Translations under genes and position numbers: made by a program
Notes under the pieces: model-generated
What the model was told of the DNA's origin: nothing
The model's input: the letters and a program-made list of their open reading frames with translations, nothing else
The model's database searches: none
Shown: one piece after another, positions 16,590 to 23,905 of the stretch
Layout of the letters: every line of letters begins with the position of its first letter
How positions within the stretch are numbered: the first letter of the stretch is position 1
Source: Trujillonella endophytica
GTDB lineage: Bacteria; Actinomycetota; Actinomycetes; Mycobacteriales; Geodermatophilaceae
Direction of reading: 5' to 3'
DNA: 64,000 bases
NCBI RefSeq assembly: GCF_019799905.1
Contig: NZ_JABGCI010000011.1
Span: forward strand, 1 to 64,000

Positions 16590-16662
16590 ACGCCAACGGT
16601 AGGTCGTGGTCGCCGGTCCCGCGTCCCGTCGGCGATGCGACCGGAGTCACCTCGGGGACCGG

Positions 16663-17574
16663 TCAGTCGTGGGGGTTCGTGAGGACGGCGCGGGCTTCGA
16701 CGACGGTGAACGTGACAGGGGCGCCGTCCGTCGTCGTCGTGCCGGGGACGTCGACGCTCGCGCTGCCGTCGACGCTGAAGGTGCCGCTCCACGTGGTGGT
16801 GAGGGACGCGGTGTAGGTGCCCGAGGCGTAGTCGTGGGTGACCGTCTGGTCAGGGTAGGGGGCGCCGGGGTCGGTGCTGGTCAGGTGGGCGCCGTCGCCG
16901 GTGTGCCAGGTGAAGCTCTCGGCCGTGGCGACGATGTCGACGGTGAAGCCGCGGATGTCGAGCGTGTAGGTCTGCGTGGTCGGGCCGTCGGTGAAGAAGA
17001 TGACCGGCAGGCCGACGAGGGCATCGCCCGGTGGCTGCTGGCGTGTGGGCAGCTGGGGGAGCGGGAGCCGCTCGAAGTAGCGGAACACCTCGTCCGGCGT
17101 CGGCGCCGGATTCAGCGCCGTGATGTCGACGCACGCCCGCGGGAACGCCTGCCACGGCCCGACCGGCGTACCCGGCGCCGTGCCTGGGACTACCGGATAG
17201 TTGTCGACGGCGGTGCCGTCGGCGAGCACGAGGCGCCGCTGCTGGAGAACGAGTTCACGGACAACTCGGTCCGGCGGGGAGTCGCAGGCTCGATCATCAG
17301 AGTCTTGACAGGGCTCTCCCGCCTCCTCTGCCGCGCCGCAGGGAGTAAGCAAGCGGTACGTATAAGGGTGATCGACGTCTGGCGTATTGCTGGCCACCCA
17401 TATGCCCGAGCTCTGGTCCACAAAGGTAGCAGTGAGTGCGCCTTGGCCGATCGTCACATCCGGCGATGGGCACGCGATTCGGCATTCGTCTGCCACTGCG
17501 GTAAAGGTGCCCCAACTGGTTGCGCCGGCGACAGTCACCAGAATCGCTGACAAGTATTGCCGCAGCCGCCTCAT
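16663..17574 (-). CDS. Exported protein with PKD-like domain
   Basis: A 303-residue protein. Residues 1-28 form a signal peptide (MRRLRQYLSAILVTVAGATS). The middle is Cys-containing (ECRIACPSPD, PCQDSDDRACDS). Residues about 205-285 look like a PKD-type beta-sandwich: DIVATAESFTWHTGDGAHLT, then the typical YPDQTVTHDYASGTYTASL. It overlaps the upstream DUF6318 lipoprotein gene by 4 bases (ATGA), a pairing I associate with actinobacterial genomes. Its N-terminal coding part (17190-17574) is visibly less GC-rich than its surroundings. Export suggests a cell-wall role; the function is unknown. Confidence 0.7.
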   Translation of the reverse strand: MRRLRQYLSAILVTVAGATSWGTFTAVADECRIACPSPDVTIGQGALTATFVDQSSGIWVASNTPDVDHPYTYRLLTPCGAAEEAGEPCQDSDDRACDSPPDRVVRELVLQQRRLVLADGTAVDNYPVVPGTAPGTPVGPWQAFPRACVDITALNPAPTPDEVFRYFERLPLPQLPTRQQPPGDALVGLPVIFFTDGPTTQTYTLDIRGFTVDIVATAESFTWHTGDGAHLTSTDPGAPYPDQTVTHDYASGTYTASLTTTWSGTFSVDGSASVDVPGTTTTDGAPVTFTVVEARAVLTNPHD

Positions 17575-18158
17575 CCGAGCGTGAGCGTTGTCGTTAGCCA
17601 GGTGTTCCTGCTGTCGTCCCAGCGGGCAATAAGACCTGACTGTAAGCCCGAGTATTGAGGAAAGGAGAGTCCTTCGACGGGTTGCCCGATGGGGTCAACG
17701 ACGGTCAAAGCGGCTTGTTCGACTACGAAGCCGACCTCGACTGTTTCGCTCGGTCGAAACGCGGGACTCATCGCAGTGATAGTTAGCCAGCCGCCCTCGT
17801 AACGATACCCGGAGGCCGCGTCCCGGTCTGTGTCGTCGGCAATGCGTTCACAGTCGGAGCATTGATAGCTGAAGTCGCGCAGAGGGGCCGAATCCATATC
17901 GGCCAATGCTCGGTTAATGAGGTCGATGTAGTACCGAGCAAACGCCTCCGCGCCAGCAGCATCCTGCGTCCGTGCCTGCGCGGGCATGGGTAGATCAGCC
18001 GGGCCCAGTGGTGGCAGGGCCTCGGCGGACGCGCTCGTCTCGGCGCTCGTCGTCGGCAGGGTCGCGTTCGCCGGCTGCTCGTCGGAGCACCCGCTCAGCA
18101 CGACGACGGCCAGTGCGGCCACGACAGACGTCGTCCGCCGGGCGACCCGCACCGCCAT
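17571..18158 (-). CDS. DUF6318-family lipoprotein
   Basis: About 195 residues from ATG 18158, preceded by GGGAGG at the right distance; an upstream GTG (18179) overlaps that site. The signal ends in a lipobox (VVAALAVVVLSGC-SDEQ), so the mature protein starts at Cys and is membrane-anchored outside. A Thr/Ser/Ala-rich spacer is followed by the family's recognisable core LPPLGPADLPMPAQARTQDA, then GAEAFARYYIDLINRALADM and a Cys pair YQCSDCERIA. The function of DUF6318 is unknown. It is translationally coupled to the PKD-domain gene. Base composition over 17600-17950 is lower in GC than neighbouring genes. Confidence 0.75.
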   Translation of the reverse strand: MAVRVARRTTSVVAALAVVVLSGCSDEQPANATLPTTSAETSASAEALPPLGPADLPMPAQARTQDAAGAEAFARYYIDLINRALADMDSAPLRDFSYQCSDCERIADDTDRDAASGYRYEGGWLTITAMSPAFRPSETVEVGFVVEQAALTVVDPIGQPVEGLSFPQYSGLQSGLIARWDDSRNTWLTTTLTLG

Positions 18159-18408
18159 CCGCCGCCTCCCGGTCCTCACGGAACGCGGAGACTAGCCAGA
18201 GCCGCATCCCGAGCGCAGCCGCTGCTGTGGACAACCGCCCGATCGGGGCCATTGCGGGTCCACCTCGTGCGTCGGCTGCCCTGCAGGACCGGCGGGGCGC
18301 GCGGAACACCCGCAATGGGCAGGGCTCTTGCGGTCTTGCTCGCGTGTCTGCGGTGCTGCAGCACCGCGGGAGCACGGGGAACACCGCAGGAGCAGGGACG
18401 GTGGCGGC
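18159..18408. repeat. Intergenic region with palindromic repeat elements
   Basis: No gene is seen in these 250 bases. Two related units lie at about 18277-18323 and 18347-18400. Each has a palindromic core, then GGCGCGCGGAACACCC-like or GAGCACGGGGAACACCG-like sequence and a closing GCAGGG. The second core is the perfect 18-bp palindrome GCGGTGCTGCAGCACCGC at 18350-18367; the first has CCCTGCAGGACCGGCGGGG. The arrangement looks like a dispersed intergenic repeat or a bidirectional terminator cluster. Confidence 0.55.
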
Positions 18409-19845
18409 TCAGGTCGTCCGGTGGCAGTAGACGGTGAGCGAGCCGCCCTTGAGGAACTCGAACTCCGTGGCCGCCTCGCCCATCTCGCCGTCGTACGCCA
18501 CCTGCTGCGGCCCCGACAGCGACCGCACCCGCACCGCCTCCTCCTGCGACTCGGCGTAGCCCGACACCCGGTCGGACACCCCGAGCAGGGTCCCGAGCAC
18601 CGCGCGGGTGCGGCTGAACGGGATGTCGGCGCGCAGGTACTGGACGTCGAGCAGCCCGTCCTCCAGCCGCGGGCGCCAGGCCGGCGCCAGGCCCCGCGGG
18701 GTGTAGGTGCAGTTGCCGATGAAGAGGATCCACACCTTCACCCACCGGCCGTTGAGGCTGAGCTCCACCGGCGTCCCGACGCGCAGGGTCCGCGCCGCGG
18801 CGACGGTCATCGCCGCCCACTTGCCCAGCCGGCCGGCGAGCGCGTCGCGCCGGCGCACCATCTCCGGGTAGCTGCCGATGCTCGCCGTGTTGAGGAACGG
18901 CGTCCCGTTGAGCGTCGCGACGTCCACCTGCACCGCCTTGCCGGAGGTCACTGCCTCGGCGGCCTGCTCGACGGTCTCCACCCCGACGTCCCGGGCGAAG
19001 TGGTTGAGCGTGCCGGCCGGGATCACCGCCAGGGGCAGGCCGTGCTCGAGGGCCACGGCCGCGGCCGCGGCGACCGAGCCGTCGCCTCCGGCGACGCCGA
19101 GCGCCTTCGCCCGCCCCGAGCGCGCCGGCTCGTCCAGCAGCTCGGCGACGCCCCGGTCCTCCGACATCTCGAGCACCTCGGCCTCGGGCAGCAGCGCCCG
19201 GATCCCCGCCGCCGGGTCGTAGTTCTCGCTGCCCGAGCGGGGGTTGACCGCGACCACGAGACCCGCGCCGCCTGGCAGCGCCGGCGCGGAGAACGCCGGT
19301 CGCACCCGTGCGGGCGTGCGCGGCCGCACCGCCCACCACCTGCGGCTGGCCAGGGCCACCGCCGTCCCCACGGCGAAGCCGGCGACGACGTCGCCCGGGT
19401 AGTGGACACCCACGTGGACGCGCGAGTAGCCGACGCCGAGCGCCACCGGCGCGAGCGCGGCCCCGGCCAGCGGGCTCTCCAAGGCCACGCCCGTGGCGAA
19501 GGCTGCCGCCGAGGCCGAGTGCCCGCTGGGGAAGGAGTGCGTGGTCAGCGTGCGGCGCAGCAGCCGGTGCTCGCCGTGCGCGGAGAGGTTCGGACGACGA
19601 CGTCCGAAGACCTGCTTGAGCAGCGCGTTCACCACCGTGCTGGTGACGACGAGCGACCCGGCCCCGCGGATCGCCGCCCGCCGGGACACGCCCTTGCGCG
19701 TCGCCATCAGCGCGAAGACGACGAACCAGAGCCTGCTGTGGTCGGCGGCCGTCGACAGCCGGCGCAGCCAGCGGTCCGCGGGAGAGGCGGGGAGTGCGCC
19801 GATGGTGGCGTGCAGGTGCGCGTCCCAGTGCCGCGGTGACTTCAC
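18409..19845 (-). CDS. PAP2 phosphatase-diacylglycerol kinase fusion
   Basis: A 478-residue bifunctional protein. Residues about 60-165 hold the three PAP2 motifs, KQVFGRRRP, PSGHSASAA and SRVHVGVHYPGD (a catalytic His in each of the last two). Residues about 195-478 form a diacylglycerol/lipid-kinase-like domain, with VVAVNPRSGSENYDP, the nucleotide loop GVAGGDGSVAAAAAVAL and PAGTLNHFARDVG. Such fusions are known in actinobacteria and are thought to process phosphatidate, undecaprenyl-phosphate-like lipids or sphingoid-type lipids at the membrane. Hydrophobic helices surround the PAP2 part. It starts at GTG 19845 and appears monocistronic. Confidence 0.88.
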   Translation of the reverse strand: MKSPRHWDAHLHATIGALPASPADRWLRRLSTAADHSRLWFVVFALMATRKGVSRRAAIRGAGSLVVTSTVVNALLKQVFGRRRPNLSAHGEHRLLRRTLTTHSFPSGHSASAAAFATGVALESPLAGAALAPVALGVGYSRVHVGVHYPGDVVAGFAVGTAVALASRRWWAVRPRTPARVRPAFSAPALPGGAGLVVAVNPRSGSENYDPAAGIRALLPEAEVLEMSEDRGVAELLDEPARSGRAKALGVAGGDGSVAAAAAVALEHGLPLAVIPAGTLNHFARDVGVETVEQAAEAVTSGKAVQVDVATLNGTPFLNTASIGSYPEMVRRRDALAGRLGKWAAMTVAAARTLRVGTPVELSLNGRWVKVWILFIGNCTYTPRGLAPAWRPRLEDGLLDVQYLRADIPFSRTRAVLGTLLGVSDRVSGYAESQEEAVRVRSLSGPQQVAYDGEMGEAATEFEFLKGGSLTVYCHRTT

Positions 19846-19859
19846 GCGGCGACGCTAGT

Positions 19860-19898
19860 GGAGTGGATCCGTCGGCGTGATCTCGACGGATCCACTCC
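19860..19898. terminator. Perfect 15-bp inverted repeat, terminator of the CGNR gene
   Basis: Arms 19860-19874 and 19884-19898 are exactly complementary (15 bp, 9-base loop). The hairpin lies two bases beyond the stop of the minus-strand CGNR gene and upstream of the PAP2-kinase start. No T-run follows. Confidence 0.7.
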
Positions 19899-19900
19899 GG

Positions 19901-20431
19901 TCAGGCCTTGCGGCGGGCGCGGTAGGCGGCGACGGTCGAGCGGCTGGCGCAGGTGTTGGAGCAGTAGCGGCGGCTGGCGTTGCGCGAGGTGTCGACGTAG
20001 ACGTCCTCGCACCCCTCGGCCGAGCAGACGCCCAGCCGCTGCCAGCCGTGCTGCGCCACCACCTGGGAGAGGCCCATGGCGACCGTCGTCGTCAGCTGCT
20101 CCAGCACCGGGGCCTCCGCCGCGGCGTAGTGCAGGTGCAGCTCGCCGTCGTGGTCGGTGGCGTACGGCTGCGGATTGGCGCGCGACAGCAGGGCGTTGAT
20201 CCGGTCGAGCACCTCGGCCTGGCTCTCCGCGAGGGCGACGGCCCGCACCAGGTCAGCGGTCGCGGCGGCGTCGCGGGCCTCGCCGGCGTCGAGGTCGCGG
20301 GCCGATCCGGGGGAGAACCACTCGTCGTGCGCGACGAGGAAGTCCGCCGCCCACGCGTCCCCGGCGCGGTCGACGTTGGCCAGGTCGATGGCCAGCTCCA
20401 CCGCGTTCGACGCGTAGGTGTCGTAGTTCAT
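19901..20431 (-). CDS. CGNR zinc-finger transcription regulator (ABATE domain)
   Basis: A 176-residue protein. The N-terminal part is the all-helical ABATE domain (AVELAIDLANVDRAGDAWAA and following), presumed to sense stress or a ligand. The C-terminal treble-clef finger carries LGVCSAEGCEDVYVDTSRNA and SRRYCSNTCASRSTVAAYR, giving the Cys pairs for zinc and the RRYC/CxSR pattern that replaces the textbook CGNR. It is divergent from the MFS exporter with 96 bases between starts. That gap has three related half-sites (see 20432-20495), so it probably controls the exporter and itself. Confidence 0.85.
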   Translation of the reverse strand: MNYDTYASNAVELAIDLANVDRAGDAWAADFLVAHDEWFSPGSARDLDAGEARDAAATADLVRAVALAESQAEVLDRINALLSRANPQPYATDHDGELHLHYAAAEAPVLEQLTTTVAMGLSQVVAQHGWQRLGVCSAEGCEDVYVDTSRNASRRYCSNTCASRSTVAAYRARRKA

Positions 20432-20495
20432 TTGACTGCCTACCTTCGGCTGGCTACCGTGGCCTGTAGGTGGTCAACGCTTGATGACCCCCTAC
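20432..20495. promoter_or_regulatory. Triple half-site operator, divergent CGNR/MFS region
   Basis: Three copies of WTGACNNCCTAC occur: TTGACTGCCTAC (20432-20443, plus), its inverted partner GTAGGTGGTCAA (20466-20477) and ATGACCCCCTAC (20484-20495, plus). The first lies directly against the CGNR start codon. The spacing between the first and second is 22 bases, about two helical turns. It is a likely binding site for the CGNR protein or another regulator of the exporter. Confidence 0.55.
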
Positions 20496-20527
20496 ACATT
20501 CCCTGCAACGCTGAGACGAGTTCCACC

Positions 20528-21733
20528 GTGCGCGCGTACCTCTCCGTCTGGCGGCTGCCCTCCGCCCCTGCCCTGCTGATCGGCGGCTTCGCCGGCCGGC
20601 TGCCCTCGGCCATGGTGCCGCTGGCGCTGCTGCTCATGGTGCAGGAGCAGACCGGTTCCTTCGCGGTGGCGGGTCTGGCGGCGGCGACCCTGGGCATCGC
20701 CATGGCGGGGATGGCACCGGTCCTCGGCCGCGTGGCCGACCGTCGCTCGCCGCGCCCGATCCTGCTGACGCAGGCGGTCGCCTACCCGCTGCTGCTCGCC
20801 GCGCTGATCGCCGTCGTCCTCGCCGACGCGCCGACGCCCCTGGTGCTCGCGGCCTCTGCCGCGGCAGGCGCGGCCACCCCGCTGGTCAGCGGCACCGTGC
20901 GGGCGTTGTGGTCCCGCGTCGACCCGCGGGTGCGCCCGGCCGCCTTCGCGCTCGACGCCACCACCACCGAACTGGTCTTCGTGATCGGGCCCGGCCTGGT
21001 GGCCGCGCTCGCAGTGCTCGCTGCACCGGCGGTCGCCGTGGCGACGGCGGGGGTGCTCGCCGTCGCCGGCGCGACGTCCCTCGCCGCTTCCCGCGCGATG
21101 CGCGACTGGGCTCCGGCCGCGCACGTGCAGTCCGGCGTCTTCTCGACCGTCCGGGCACCCGGCATGCCGCGCGTGCTGATCAGCGGCGCCGCGCTGATGG
21201 TGGGCTTCGGGGGGATCGAGGTGGCCGTCCCGGCGTTCGCCGACGACATGGGCTCGCCCGGCATGTCCGGCGTCCTGCTGGCGGTCTGGTCGCTGGGGTC
21301 GGTCATCGGCGGGCTGTGGTTCGGCGCCCGGGTGCTGAGTGCCTCGCTGCCCCGCCAGTACCGCTGGCTGCTGGTGGGCACGACCATCGGACTCGCGCCG
21401 CTGGCCGCCGTCTCCAGTCCCTGGGTGCTGGGGGTCCTGCTGTTCCTGGGCGGGTCGGTCATCGCCCCGACGCTCACCGTGCAGAACTCGCTGGTGGGCT
21501 CGATCGCCCCGGTGCAGGCGACCACCGAGGCCTTCACCTGGCTGTCCACCGTGGCGGCGGGTGCGTCGGCGATCGGGGCGGCGCTGGGCGGCGTGCTCAT
21601 CGAGGGGCCGGCCGGCATCCCGGGGGCGCTGGTGCTCGCGGCCGGCGGTGCCGCCGTCGCCGTCGCGGTGACGCTGGTGCCGGGCCGCCGCGACGTCGTC
21701 CCGGACGCGATCCGGGAGCCACTGGCCGCCTGA
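20528..21733 (+). CDS. MFS transporter (drug/metabolite efflux type)
   Basis: A 401-residue, about 12-helix major facilitator from GTG 20528. The N-terminal half has FAGRLPSAMVPLALLLMVQE and the loop 2-3 motif GRVADRRSPRPILLTQAV. The second half begins near residue 205 (RVLISGAALMVGFGGIEVAV). A Pro/Gly-rich periplasmic-side segment (DDMGSPGMSGVLLAVWSLGS) is typical of actinobacterial exporters of this group. It is divergent from a CGNR regulator, so expression is probably induced by a substrate or stress sensed there. A GC-rich terminator follows. Confidence 0.88.
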   Translation: MRAYLSVWRLPSAPALLIGGFAGRLPSAMVPLALLLMVQEQTGSFAVAGLAAATLGIAMAGMAPVLGRVADRRSPRPILLTQAVAYPLLLAALIAVVLADAPTPLVLAASAAAGAATPLVSGTVRALWSRVDPRVRPAAFALDATTTELVFVIGPGLVAALAVLAAPAVAVATAGVLAVAGATSLAASRAMRDWAPAAHVQSGVFSTVRAPGMPRVLISGAALMVGFGGIEVAVPAFADDMGSPGMSGVLLAVWSLGSVIGGLWFGARVLSASLPRQYRWLLVGTTIGLAPLAAVSSPWVLGVLLFLGGSVIAPTLTVQNSLVGSIAPVQATTEAFTWLSTVAAGASAIGAALGGVLIEGPAGIPGALVLAAGGAAVAVAVTLVPGRRDVVPDAIREPLAA

Positions 21734-21739
21734 CCGGAC

Positions 21740-21773
21740 GCGCCCCCGGCCCGCACCCCCGGGCCGGGGGCGC
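21740..21773 (+). terminator. GC-rich terminator hairpin after the MFS gene
   Basis: Arms 21740-21753 and 21760-21773 form a perfect 14-bp GC stem with a 6-base loop, starting 6 bases after the stop codon. There is no T-tract. It separates the exporter from the tRNA genes. Confidence 0.75.
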
Positions 21774-21826
21774 CCCGGGGCGCTGGTAGTCTCTAGCGCG
21801 GTGGTTCCGAGGGGACTCGGACCCCG

Positions 21827-21915
21827 GGAGGCTTCGCCTAGTCCGGTCTATGGCGCCGCACTGCTAATGCGGTTTGGGTTAATCCCCATCCCGGGTTCAA
21901 ATCCCGGAGCCTCCG
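21827..21915 (+). tRNA. tRNA-Ser (anticodon GCT)
   Basis: An 89-base class II tRNA. The acceptor stem GGAGGCT (21827-21833) pairs with AGCCTCC (21908-21914), with a G discriminator. The anticodon GCT sits in the loop ACTGCTAAT. There is a long variable arm, and the T-arm CCGGG-TTCAAAT-CCCGG is intact. CCA is not encoded. It is followed 20 bases later by tRNA-Arg. Confidence 0.95.
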
Positions 21916-21935
21916 CGCACGACAACTGAACACAG

Positions 21936-22008
21936 GCACCCGTAGCTCAACGGATAGAGCATCTGACTACGGATCAGAAGGTTAGGGGTTCGAGTCCCTT
22001 CGGGTGCA
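21936..22008 (+). tRNA. tRNA-Arg (anticodon ACG)
   Basis: A 73-base tRNA. The acceptor stem GCACCCG (21936-21942) pairs with CGGGTGC (22001-22007), with discriminator A. The anticodon ACG (A34 read as inosine) lies in the loop CTACGGA. The D-arm AGCTCAACGGATAGAGC and T-arm GGGG-TTCGAGT-CCCTT are normal. CCA is not encoded. Confidence 0.95.
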
Positions 22009-22026
22009 CGTCTGGTTGAGACACCG

Positions 22027-22069
22027 ATCTGCGCGCTTCCCCGACGGGGGAGGCGCGCAGATTCGTTTT
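22027..22069 (+). terminator. Rho-independent terminator of the tRNA operon
   Basis: A 16-bp stem (22027-22042 with 22047-22062, one G-T pair) and a 4-base loop, followed by TCGTTTT. It is the most canonical terminator in the window and ends the Ser-Arg tRNA transcript. Confidence 0.9.
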
Positions 22070-22263
22070 CCGGTGAGTCATCCGCCGGGGGAGCGCGCGT
22101 CACGAGCCGGTGACGTCACGTCAGGGCCCGCGGACACCCTCCCGCTGTCACGCCGTCCTGAGGCGAGCAGGAGGAGCGCACAACCGGAATGTGTTCCACT
22201 CGCCTGGCAGGTTTCCGCAGGGCAGTGACGAGTGGGATGGCGGCGGCCGTTGAAGGACCGGGG

Positions 22264-23268
22264 ATGAACAGCGAGCAGATCCGATTCGGCGTGGCCGCGG
22301 GTGCCGTGGCTGTCGTCGCAGGTGGACTCCTGTACCTCGACGCCGGCGTCGACGCGCCCGCCGCAACGGACGTCTCGGCAGCCATCGGGCTCCCGGCCCC
22401 GCCGGCGACGGCGACGGGTGACGCGGCCCCCGCGGACAGTGCACCGCCCGATGGAGCTCCGGCGACGCCGGACGGTCAGGGATCGGCCAGTGCGGATCCC
22501 GCGGCCGTCACCCCTCAGGCAGGCGAGCCCCAATCGACGGACAGGGACCTCGTCCTGATCGTCGACCGGCTCCTCACGGAGCAGGACCGGGGCACTCCCG
22601 TCGCGTCGCAGTTCCTGCTCGACCTCTCAACCGGGGGCACGGGGCCCGCAGCGTTCGCGACGTCGTCGGCCGCCACGCCGACCACCGCCGCTCCCCTCGT
22701 GCTCGTGCCGACGCTCCCGGGTACGACGGCCCCACCCCTGTCGACGACGGTCCCGCCTCCGCCGCCGCTGCCCACGACGGCCCCGCCGCCCCCCACGACG
22801 ACGGCCCCGCTGCCTCCGCCCCCGCTCACCACGGCCCCGCTGCCTCCGCCCCCGCTCACCACGGCCCCGCTGCCTCCGCCGCCGCTCACCACGGCTCCGC
22901 CGACGACGACGGCCCCGCTGCCTCCGCCGCCGCTCACCACGGCTCCGCCGACGACGACGGCCCCGCCGCCGCCCCCGCCCACCACGGCCCCGCAGACGAC
23001 GACGGCGCCCCCGCCTCCGCCCACGACGACGGCCCCGCCGCCTCCGCCGCCCCCGACAGCCCCGCCCCCGCCCCCGCCCACCACGGCCCCGCAGACGACG
23101 ACGGCGCCCCCGCCCCCGCCTCCGCCGCCCACCACGGCCCCGCAGACGACGACGGCGCCCCCGCCTCCGCCCACGACGACGGCACCCCCGCCTCCGCCGC
23201 CCACCACGGCCCCGCCGACGACGGAGGAGGCGGCTCCGCCGACCTCGACGGTCCCCGCGGCGCCGTAA
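22264..23268 (+). CDS. Membrane-anchored Pro/Thr-rich repeat protein
   Basis: About 334 residues from ATG 22264. A single N-terminal helix (IRFGVAAGAVAVVAGGLLYL) anchors it, with the rest outside. Residues about 25-150 are low-complexity, with one structured-looking patch DRDLVLIVDRLLTEQDRG. From about residue 155 the protein is a tandem array of short units built on TTAPPPPP, TTTAP and PLPPPPL, up to the end. Nearly identical DNA repeats between 22728 and 23224 indicate slippage or recombination. Such Pro-rich stalks often span the cell wall. There is no enzymatic domain and the function is unknown. Whether the reading frame is conserved between strains would settle if it is a true gene. Confidence 0.6.
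   Translation: MNSEQIRFGVAAGAVAVVAGGLLYLDAGVDAPAATDVSAAIGLPAPPATATGDAAPADSAPPDGAPATPDGQGSASADPAAVTPQAGEPQSTDRDLVLIVDRLLTEQDRGTPVASQFLLDLSTGGTGPAAFATSSAATPTTAAPLVLVPTLPGTTAPPLSTTVPPPPPLPTTAPPPPTTTAPLPPPPLTTAPLPPPPLTTAPLPPPPLTTAPPTTTAPLPPPPLTTAPPTTTAPPPPPPTTAPQTTTAPPPPPTTTAPPPPPPPTAPPPPPPTTAPQTTTAPPPPPPPPTTAPQTTTAPPPPPTTTAPPPPPPTTAPPTTEEAAPPTSTVPAAP
22728..23224 (+). repeat. In-frame tandem minisatellite encoding Pro/Thr units
   Basis: Multiple near-identical blocks such as CCCCGCTGCCTCCGCC and CCGCAGACGACGACGGC alternate through 500 bases, all in phase with the gene. The copy number is likely variable between strains. Confidence 0.8.
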
Positions 23269-23905
23269 CGAGACCGCCGGGGGACCGGGAGCGGCCGTCC
23301 GCCATCGTGCAGGCCGGCGACCTCCTCGCCGCGCACGTCCACGCTCCCGCAGCGGGCCCCGCGCGACAGGGCGCCACCCCGGGGACCGGCAGCACCGTGC
23401 GCACCGCGCTCCAGGTCGCGCACGAGAGCGCGATCACCTGACCGTCGTGCCCCACGCCGGGGCGGTCGAGGGCGCCGGAACGCTGTCGGACGTGTCGCGC
23501 CGCCTGGCTCCCCGCGCCGTCGGCTGACCCGCCGCGGCCGGCCCCGGGGTGCTGAGCGCGGGCGGCGGCAGCCCGCCCGGCTGGGTCCTCGGCCGGGCGG
23601 GGCGCCGTCCCACCTGTGCCTGGGTGGCGGCGTCATCCGCCGTCGCGTCGTCCGCCGCTCGACGTCGCACCCAGGCGGGCCGCGCCCTGAGGGCCGACCC
23701 CCAGCCGACGTCCGTGCGAACCGGGGTCGGATGGGGGTCCTCCCCGATGGGCGGCCGTTCCCGCGCCCGACAGGCTCGCTCCGCGTCGCGCGGACGCCGA
23801 CGTCGGGCTGGCCCGACACCACCTCCACCAGCTGGCGGGATGGGTCCGCGCGCCTGCGACCAGCAGATTCGGCGGCGGACATCCGCGCACAGACAGGAGA
23901 CGACG
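23269..23905. other. 637-bp intergenic region with hairpins, no confident gene
   Basis: The first part after the stop has a short open frame ending near 23440 with no start I can support. Several inverted repeats are visible: CGCCG-CCACC with GGTGG-CGGCG at about 23613-23642, CCGACCCC/GGGGTCGG at 23694-23701 and 23723-23730, and GTCGGG/CCCGAC at 23802-23817. The last two may form the end of one transcript and the leader of the MMPL gene. AGGAGA just before 23906 is the ribosome-binding site of that gene. An in-frame extension upstream of 23906 is Arg/Gly-rich and unlikely to be translated. Confidence 0.5.

Noticed and set aside
19877..20527. In-frame upstream extension of the MFS transporter
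   Set aside because: It runs antisense through the CGNR gene and its terminator. The family N-terminus begins at GTG 20528.
21827..22264. tRNA-associated integrated element
   Set aside because: No integrase, no duplicated tRNA 3' end and no compositional shift were seen downstream of the tRNA genes.
22728..23224. CRISPR-like regular repeats
   Set aside because: The units are short, in frame, codon-periodic and encode Pro/Thr, with no unique spacers and no cas genes.
23549..23905. In-frame N-terminal extension of the MMPL gene
   Set aside because: It encodes Arg/Gly/Pro-rich sequence without family similarity. ATG 23906 has a good ribosome-binding site and begins at the normal MMPL N-terminus.
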